A DNA stretch of 12,471 nt from UBA4661 sp002405405 (GTDB lineage Bacteria > Bacteroidota > Ignavibacteria > Kapaibacteriales > UBA4661). The DNA lies in NCBI GenBank assembly GCA_036847245.1, contig DAIUAL010000089.1:1-12471 (forward strand). The letters are read 5' to 3'. Within the stretch, counting starts at the first letter, position 1; the number at the start of each line of letters is the position of its first letter. The position numbers and the translations under genes were made by a program. The notes under the pieces are model-generated. The model was given only the letters and a program-made list of their open reading frames with translations, was not told the origin of the DNA and ran no database searches. This document shows, in pieces, positions 7,867 through 12,471 of this stretch.

Positions 7867-7931
7867 CTCATGTTCGGCATAAAACACACACATATCAACG
7901 CATCTTCTCTTGCATTTTTACAATCCGTATC

Positions 7932-10178
7932 ATGGTACGCATATTCTTTCAACTTGTTCTTATCTGTAGCATTCTTCTGTGGTGCTTTTCTCCAATCATA
8001 GCCCAGAATCAACCGACCGGTACTCTTGCGGGTGTTTTGCTCGACAGTGCCAGCAATCAAGCCATTGTTGGGGCAACGCTGCGCATTGAAGATCATCCGT
8101 ATGGTACGTACACCAATACGCAAGGACGATTTTTTTTGCGCTCATTGCCTGCGGGACAATACAGTGTTCTGATCTCGATGCTTGGCTACACGGCACGGCG
8201 CGTGGCAGTGCGAATTACTCCTCGTGATACGACACGATTAACCATTCATTTGCGCGAACAACTTCTGCAAACGAATGATGTCGTGGTAGCTGCTAACAAA
8301 CGAGTACAAGCCGTACAAGATGTACCAATCAGCATTGCAACGGTTGATCAACGAGCAATTCAACAGCGTAATATTACGCGCTTGGATGATGCTTTGCGCT
8401 ATGTTCCCGGTGTGTACATGGCACGTGATCAAATCAATGTGCGTGGCTCATCAGGTTTTTCGCTGGGGCGTGGTTCGCGGGTTGCGGCACTGCTCGATGG
8501 CTTTTCGATGGCGGCAGGCGATGGTGGCGATGTCAAATTCGATGCCCTGCCCATGTTTGCTGCAGAGCGCGTTGAAGTTATCAAAGGCGCGGGTTCTGCC
8601 CTATATGGTTCGGGCGCGCTTGGCGGTGTGGTGAATGTCATTACGAAACAACCTACTGAACAAGCAGAAATCCTTTTTCGGGCATATGCAGGTGCGCACA
8701 CTCTACCGACCTACAATGAGTGGCGTTGGCGTGAAACACTTCCTTTCATCGGTGGTGCTGATCTTGGTTTTATGCAAAAAGTAGGCAAACTCTCGCTTCT
8801 GCTCACTGGCGGTATTAAGAAAACCGAAGGACACCAAGCATATTTGGCAGTCGAAAATTGGAATATTCTCAGTAAAATCGGTTATGAAGTTTCGCCTCAA
8901 ACAACCATAAATATGGTATTTCAACATGCAGAAGAAACACGTGATAACTGGACTTTCTGGCAAAGTTTACGTTTTGCGACACAACCACCTGCAAGTACAA
9001 ATTTGAATGAACGACTGCGTTCGATCAAAACAATGGCAGCAAGTGATATACGTCATACTTTTAGCAATACAGTTTTTGGTGTAGCACGTGCCGGTATATA
9101 TCGTACCAATTTTTTTACGTTCAATCGAGGCACCACCGATCCTCTGATTAATGATATTGCTTCGATTGCATATTCTGTTAATGCCGAAGCCCAAATCACA
9201 GCTCTCTTATCAGAAGTAACTGTGCTTACCGCCGGTACTACAATCAATTATAACTTTATCACCCGCAGTCCGATTGTCGTACAATCCTCGCTCAATAATA
9301 CTCAAACATTGGGTTCACTCTATGCGCAGGTAGAACATAAACCTTTGGCAGGTTTAACTTTAACAGTGGGATCACGCTTCGATGCAGAACAAACTACATC
9401 ATTATCGCAATCAGGTTTGATTGCCAGTCCGAAATTCGGTGCCAGTTACGCGCTCACACCCACTACAACAGTTCGCACAAGTTTTGGTGTTGGTTTTCGT
9501 GCACCGTCATTAGCAGAACGTTTTGCAGCATTGAGGTTTGGCTCCTTCGATATTCAACCAAACCCTTTGCTTCGCAACGAACGCTCATGGTCATCCGAAG
9601 TTGGTATTCAAACAGGATTTGAATTTTTAGGCGAAGAGTGGAAACTCGATGCAAGTGGATTTTGGAATGAATTTACTGACTTAATTGAACCTCGATTTCC
9701 AACAGCAACCAATCCGCAGATTCAATTTCAGAATATCACCAAAGCACGTATTCAGGGCGTCGAAGTTGGTCTGACGGGCTGGTTGCCCAATCGTGTGCTG
9801 GGTATTGAGGCATCGGCAACACTCATGAACCCCATCGATCTAAATACCAATGCCACCTTAAAATATCGCACACGGTACTTGGTGTTTTCGCGGTTAATTC
9901 TTCCCATCGGCGCATGGCAAATGCAGGCAGAATATCGCTTTCAAGGACGATTTGACGAGATTGATAATGAAATTATCCAAGTCATCCCCAATGCTGATGC
10001 ACGGGTTAATGCACACATTGTCGATGCACGTCTGCAAGCGAATCTTGCACAGTTGGCGGGCGTGCCTGTGCTGGCATCGATCATCGGACGCAATATCCTG
10101 AACTACAACTATGTCGAGATCATCGGCAATCTCGCACCAACACGAAGCATTGTACTGCAGGTGGAAGTTAAGTTGTAG
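7932..10178 (+). CDS. TonB-dependent outer-membrane receptor with N-terminal carboxypeptidase-regulatory-like domain (748 aa)
   Basis: This is an outer-membrane receptor for energised uptake of a scarce ligand. The order is: signal peptide (cleavage likely after IIA, residue 24); carboxypeptidase-regulatory-like domain (about 28-109; GVLLDSASNQAIVGATLRI and TNTQGRFFLRSLPAGQYSV); possible TonB-box-like stretch NDVVVAA (115-121); plug domain (about 128-238) with LDDALRYVPGV, INVRGSS, VAALLDGF, ERVEVIKGAGSALYGSGALGGVVNVITK; and the 22-strand-type barrel to the C-terminus, ending VLQVEVKL. The length is normal for the family. The plug motifs are of the general FecA/BtuB/CirA type. The ligand cannot be read from sequence, and no siderophore, haem or cobalamin genes adjoin it. 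No good RBS precedes the ATG. The last 203 bp are repeated at 11713-11915, and no terminator follows this copy. Confidence 0.93.
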   Translation: MVRIFFQLVLICSILLWCFSPIIAQNQPTGTLAGVLLDSASNQAIVGATLRIEDHPYGTYTNTQGRFFLRSLPAGQYSVLISMLGYTARRVAVRITPRDTTRLTIHLREQLLQTNDVVVAANKRVQAVQDVPISIATVDQRAIQQRNITRLDDALRYVPGVYMARDQINVRGSSGFSLGRGSRVAALLDGFSMAAGDGGDVKFDALPMFAAERVEVIKGAGSALYGSGALGGVVNVITKQPTEQAEILFRAYAGAHTLPTYNEWRWRETLPFIGGADLGFMQKVGKLSLLLTGGIKKTEGHQAYLAVENWNILSKIGYEVSPQTTINMVFQHAEETRDNWTFWQSLRFATQPPASTNLNERLRSIKTMAASDIRHTFSNTVFGVARAGIYRTNFFTFNRGTTDPLINDIASIAYSVNAEAQITALLSEVTVLTAGTTINYNFITRSPIVVQSSLNNTQTLGSLYAQVEHKPLAGLTLTVGSRFDAEQTTSLSQSGLIASPKFGASYALTPTTTVRTSFGVGFRAPSLAERFAALRFGSFDIQPNPLLRNERSWSSEVGIQTGFEFLGEEWKLDASGFWNEFTDLIEPRFPTATNPQIQFQNITKARIQGVEVGLTGWLPNRVLGIEASATLMNPIDLNTNATLKYRTRYLVFSRLILPIGAWQMQAEYRFQGRFDEIDNEIIQVIPNADARVNAHIVDARLQANLAQLAGVPVLASIIGRNILNYNYVEIIGNLAPTRSIVLQVEVKL
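9976..10178 (+). repeat. Receptor 3'-end repeat, copy A (inside the intact gene)
   Basis: The last 66 codons and stop of the receptor gene (from Gln683) align without gaps to 11713-11915, with an offset of exactly 1737 bp. I count 27 mismatches in 203 bp (about 87% identity). The homology starts abruptly at TCCAAG and stops at the stop codon; flanking sequences on both sides are unrelated. Confidence 0.95.
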
Positions 10179-10251
10179 AGATGGGATAACTCTGTATCAT
10201 GAGCAAATACTTCAAGACCGACATAGAATTATGAAGATGTCAGACAGTCTA
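10179..10251. other. Convergent intergenic spacer after the receptor stop
   Basis: 73 bp between the receptor stop and the esterase stop. I see no hairpin with a T-tract on either strand, so neither gene has an obvious terminator here. Confidence 0.5.
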
Positions 10252-11571
10252 TTATTGTTGGTTCAGATTAACCGTTTTACTCATGTACATGATACCATGA
10301 AATGCCGACGTATAATCCATTTTTGCTTCAAACAGCAAATCAAAAAGTCTTGCTGTGAACCAAGGATAACCGCTGGGTTTGCCTTGTGCTTTGGGTAGTG
10401 GAATAAAAGTGAACATGCTTTTCTTATTTTCTAAATATGCTTCCAAAGAATGCTCAGAAGATTTTGGAACTGTGGCTGTTCTTTCAAAATTTGCATGAAA
10501 CATATCCTTACAAAAAAAATCAGGTGAGAAATTGCCACTCCCTGAAGTGATTGCCAAAGAATAGACTTCCTCTTTCAATGCATTCCATATCTCGCTTCCA
10601 AGGTATGAGAATGATTTATAGGTTTCATTCTCATGCCAATCCTTGCGGAATTCATCACTGATAGAAGCATAGGTTTGCACATCAAGGACATTATGATTAT
10701 TGTGCGAACAAATGATAATTTTTTTGCCGGGATATATGTGCTTTGCCAAAAGAAAGAAATTTTTAGCCATGCCAATATCTCGGTTTTTATCCTGAATAAT
10801 CAAGTCAAACCAAGACTTAAGATTTACCATCTCAATTAACCAAAGATTTCTCATTCGATTATTCAGTGCACTGTATCGGATGCTCTCCTCGATTTCCCCG
10901 AGAACACGATAAAAGTTTCCGATATTCACGCTGTCTTTTTTCGATGCGAACTCCTGCGCCAACAAGTAGTGAATGTCCTTAGCAAAGAGTTTGTATGTCC
11001 TCGATTCGACATCAAAATTGTTTGCCCGCAAAAGAGCAGTCAGATTATTGATGAGAGCATTTTTTGCAAAAGCTCCGGCGTGCCGAGAATCAATGCCGCC
11101 AATTTCTAAGGGGGTAGAGCTTTTCAAGGATTGCTTGTAGTACGACCACAATTCTTGACTGACCTTGCTTTCCGACCAACATGTGTAAATATTCTCCTTC
11201 GCTGAGGTGCTGATTTTTGAAGTATCTGTCAGCGTTGCAAGTTCAAAAGTAATGGAGTACAAATCAGCTTCAAAGAGAACAACATCAAATCCTTTCTTTT
11301 CGTGGAGATACTGCACTAATCTTGTTTTCATCTGAATTGCCCCACCATCGCCATGGCTGGGTTCACCCAAAAGAACAATTTTCGCATTTCCGATTGATAG
11401 ACCCACCGGCTCAAGATCACTATAATCAGTATCCTTCGGAGATGCCGACCGAATCACCCTGCTTTGCTTGTACAAATCATCAATGTACAGTTGCGAAAAA
11501 TTTGTTTTTATTTGTGCCGTTGCGGAATCAACTATAAGCAACAAGAGAGCTATACGTAGAATAAACTTCAT
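10252..11571 (-). CDS. Exported erythromycin esterase family protein (439 aa)
   Basis: The family fold is recognisable from IVLLGEPSHGDGGAIQMKTRLVQ (Glu70 and His73 in the GExxHG signature), the following VVLFEADLYS (Glu101), RDIGMAKNFFLLAKH (264-278), IIICSHNNHN (His290, His293) and the C-terminal FHGIMYMSKTV. These correspond to the metal-independent esterase active-site residues of EreA/EreB-like proteins, so the core looks intact. Residues 1-19 form a signal peptide (cleavage near TATA|Q), so it should act in the periplasm or outside, unlike the cytoplasmic resistance enzymes EreA and EreB. Many family members have no known substrate; macrolide hydrolysis cannot be claimed here. The gene is antiparallel to the receptor, appears more AT-rich than it, and sits precisely between two copies of the receptor 3' end, which suggests acquisition by transfer. 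There is no recognisable RBS. Its 3' end lies 73 bp from the receptor stop, without a terminator. Confidence 0.88.
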   Translation of the reverse strand: MKFILRIALLLLIVDSATAQIKTNFSQLYIDDLYKQSRVIRSASPKDTDYSDLEPVGLSIGNAKIVLLGEPSHGDGGAIQMKTRLVQYLHEKKGFDVVLFEADLYSITFELATLTDTSKISTSAKENIYTCWSESKVSQELWSYYKQSLKSSTPLEIGGIDSRHAGAFAKNALINNLTALLRANNFDVESRTYKLFAKDIHYLLAQEFASKKDSVNIGNFYRVLGEIEESIRYSALNNRMRNLWLIEMVNLKSWFDLIIQDKNRDIGMAKNFFLLAKHIYPGKKIIICSHNNHNVLDVQTYASISDEFRKDWHENETYKSFSYLGSEIWNALKEEVYSLAITSGSGNFSPDFFCKDMFHANFERTATVPKSSEHSLEAYLENKKSMFTFIPLPKAQGKPSGYPWFTARLFDLLFEAKMDYTSAFHGIMYMSKTVNLNQQ

Positions 11572-11601
11572 GCTAGTATCGGTGCCTGTTAAGTTTAGAA
11601 T

Positions 11602-11645
11602 AAAAGTGAATTTTGCCTACGGAGTTACGATAGGGCATCACTTTT
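11602..11645. repeat. Imperfect inverted repeat in the esterase upstream region
   Basis: The arms AAAAGTGA (11602-11609) and TCACTTTT (11638-11645) are exact reverse complements. An inner GCCTA/TAGGGC pair with one bulged G would extend the stem. It lies 30-75 bp upstream of the esterase start on the minus strand. It could be an operator, a leader hairpin or the scar of a former terminator. Role unknown. Confidence 0.35.
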
Positions 11646-11712
11646 GTTACATGATCTCTGTAAAAAGATCCATTGCTCTTACTTCACAAGCTCATGACTT
11701 ATTCCTTCGTAC

Positions 11713-11915
11713 TCCAAGTTATTCCGAATACTGATGCACGGGTCAATGCACACATTGTTGATGCACGTCTGCAAGCTAATCTTGCACAATTGGCAGGTGT
11801 GCCTGTGCTAGCATCAATCATCAGACGAAACATTTTGAACTACAATTATGTCGAGATTATCGGCAATCTCGCACCAACACTAAGCATTGTACTGCAGGTA
11901 GAGGTCAAACTTTAA
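11713..11915 (+). pseudogene. Detached 3' fragment of a TonB-dependent receptor gene (repeat copy B)
   Basis: It encodes QVIPNTDARVNAHIVDARL and onward to VLQVEVKL, 66 codons identical to the receptor C-terminus except for three residues (A688T, G719R and R738L in receptor numbering). Identity to copy A is about 87% at DNA level, with 23 of 27 mismatches synonymous. There is no signal peptide, plug or most of the barrel, and homology begins abruptly at 11713. The frame stays open upstream to an ATG at 11673, but those residues (MLLLHKLMTYSFVL) have no counterpart in the receptor and no RBS, so I treat it as a gene remnant. It ends in TAA and is followed within 21 bp by a strong terminator, which is what one expects of the original end of a receptor gene. 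Confidence 0.88.
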
Positions 11916-11935
11916 CAATCACCTCCTTAAACAAC

Positions 11936-11962
11936 AAAGGGCAGATATTCTCTGCCCTTTTT
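11936..11962. terminator. Strong rho-independent terminator
   Basis: A perfect 10-bp stem, AAAGGGCAGA (11936-11945) with TCTGCCCTTT (11951-11960), a 5-nt loop, and a T-run TTTTT (11958-11962) on the plus strand. It lies 20 bp after the stop of receptor fragment B and in the convergent space before the DUF3467 stop. It is best in the plus direction; in the minus direction the stem is followed by a weaker T-rich stretch. Confidence 0.9.
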
Positions 11963-11990
11963 CATTTGCTTGTTGTCGCGCGAACATCGC

Positions 11991-12344
11991 TTAGTGGAAT
12001 TTCTTGCCACCACCATCGATCATTGCACCCGGAGGAAGCATTTGTCCATCAATGACAATCTCGCCATACTGCTGTTCATAACGCATCACATTATCATGGA
12101 GGGCAGCAAGCAAGAGCTTGGCGTGTTGGGGTGTCATAATAACGCGGGCATGTACCTTTGCTTTGTTCACACCGGGAAGAATACGTGCAAAATCAAGCAC
12201 AAATTCTGCTGCTGAATTAGAAATAATTGCAAGATTGGAATACACACCTTGCGCTTCGATTTCACCGATTTCAATATTCAAACTTTGTTGTTCTTGCGCC
12301 ATAGCGTGATTATGGTCATGCTTGTTATCTTGTTGTTTTGCCAT
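11991..12344 (-). CDS. DUF3467 family protein (117 aa)
   Basis: The core EAQGVYSNLAIISNSAAEFVLDFARILPG (about 30-58), KAKVHARVIMTPQHAKLLLAALHDNVMRYE (61-90) and the following YGEI match the DUF3467 pattern known from many bacteria. The family has no assigned function. The protein is soluble, with no signal peptide or membrane segment. The N-terminus is hydrophilic, rich in His, Asp, Asn and Gln (DNKHDHNH, then QEQQ). The ATG at 12344 is chosen because GGA lies 7 nt upstream and because the earlier in-frame ATG at 12407 would add 21 residues not typical of the family. It stands alone, convergent with the receptor fragment across the terminator at 11936-11962. Confidence 0.85.
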   Translation of the reverse strand: MAKQQDNKHDHNHAMAQEQQSLNIEIGEIEAQGVYSNLAIISNSAAEFVLDFARILPGVNKAKVHARVIMTPQHAKLLLAALHDNVMRYEQQYGEIVIDGQMLPPGAMIDGGGKKFH

Positions 12345-12471
12345 TACTATTCCATCAATAAAAGTGATAAAAAAACTGTGGTCTCTGTCGGTTGAGTAAC
12401 AACGCAAAGCACACAGTAAAATGTCGATGCTGTGGCACCATTTATTTTTACGGAGTGAATCTGATTTTTGC
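12345..12471. other. Intergenic sequence to the window edge
   Basis: No convincing gene or RNA. A short plus-strand frame opens at ATG 12424 or an adjacent ATG and runs off the edge, and GGAG at 12454-12457 could be an RBS for a gene that starts just outside, but neither can be supported. It should hold the promoter of the DUF3467 gene; no clear -35/-10 pair is visible. Confidence 0.3.

Noticed and set aside
10179..11712. Integron cassette or attC site around the esterase gene
   Set aside because: Esterase genes of this family do occur in integrons, but no RYYYAAC/GTTRRRY pair or attC-like palindrome follows the gene's 3' end, and no integrase is present.
11673..11915. An independent 80-aa gene at the receptor fragment
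   Set aside because: Only the last 66 residues match the receptor; the upstream residues are unrelated, there is no RBS, and a C-terminal barrel piece without a signal peptide has no plausible function.
1..12471. CRISPR array, tRNA, rRNA or a complete insertion sequence
   Set aside because: I read both strands and found no regularly spaced identical repeats, no cloverleaf-like gene, no rRNA-like conserved stretch and no transposase.

Overview
The window reads as a chromosomal segment from a Gram-negative bacterium of the Bacteroidota/Chlorobiota side of the tree (FCB group). The grounds are a TonB-dependent receptor with an N-terminal carboxypeptidase-regulatory-like domain, a DUF2490 outer-membrane barrel, a DUF3467 protein, many exported or lipid-anchored proteins, and mostly weak ribosome binding sites. 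The exact lineage cannot be fixed from the sequence. No rRNA, tRNA, CRISPR array, integrase or transposase gene is visible.

Layout. (1) 1-1182: an unrecognised lipoprotein gene on the minus strand. Its upstream region holds a perfect 8-bp inverted repeat and three degenerate direct repeats spaced 23-24 bp, possibly the remnant of an IS21-like end. (2) 1183-1974: a DUF2490 barrel protein on the plus strand. (3) 1986-6824: three co-directional minus-strand genes read in the order paaN-type aldehyde dehydrogenase, biotin carboxylase (accC-type), membrane histidine kinase, with a consensus-like promoter in front of the first. (4) 6982-7866: a divergent pair, a 67-aa two-helix membrane protein (minus) and a small lipoprotein (plus). 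(5) 7932-10178: a full-length TonB-dependent receptor, 65 bp downstream of the lipoprotein and probably co-transcribed with it. (6) 10252-11571: an exported erythromycin-esterase-family protein on the minus strand. (7) 11713-11915: a second, diverged copy of the last 66 codons of the receptor gene, followed by a strong rho-independent terminator. (8) 11991-12344: a DUF3467 gene on the minus strand.

The most notable structure is in regions 5-7. The esterase gene is sandwiched between two copies of the receptor 3' end (203 bp, no gaps, about 87% identical by hand count). Of 27 mismatches, 23 are synonymous, 3 change an amino acid and 1 changes the stop codon. The only obvious terminator follows the detached copy. 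This looks like insertion of a small cargo module at the 3' end of the receptor gene, in which the full-length ORF was kept by supplying a replacement 3' end from a diverged homologue. A collapsed tandem receptor paralogue is the main alternative.

Functionally the window mixes envelope and uptake genes (receptor, lipoproteins, barrel) with an acyl-CoA/aromatic-type metabolic pair (PaaN, biotin carboxylase) and an orphan sensor kinase. No complete pathway is present.
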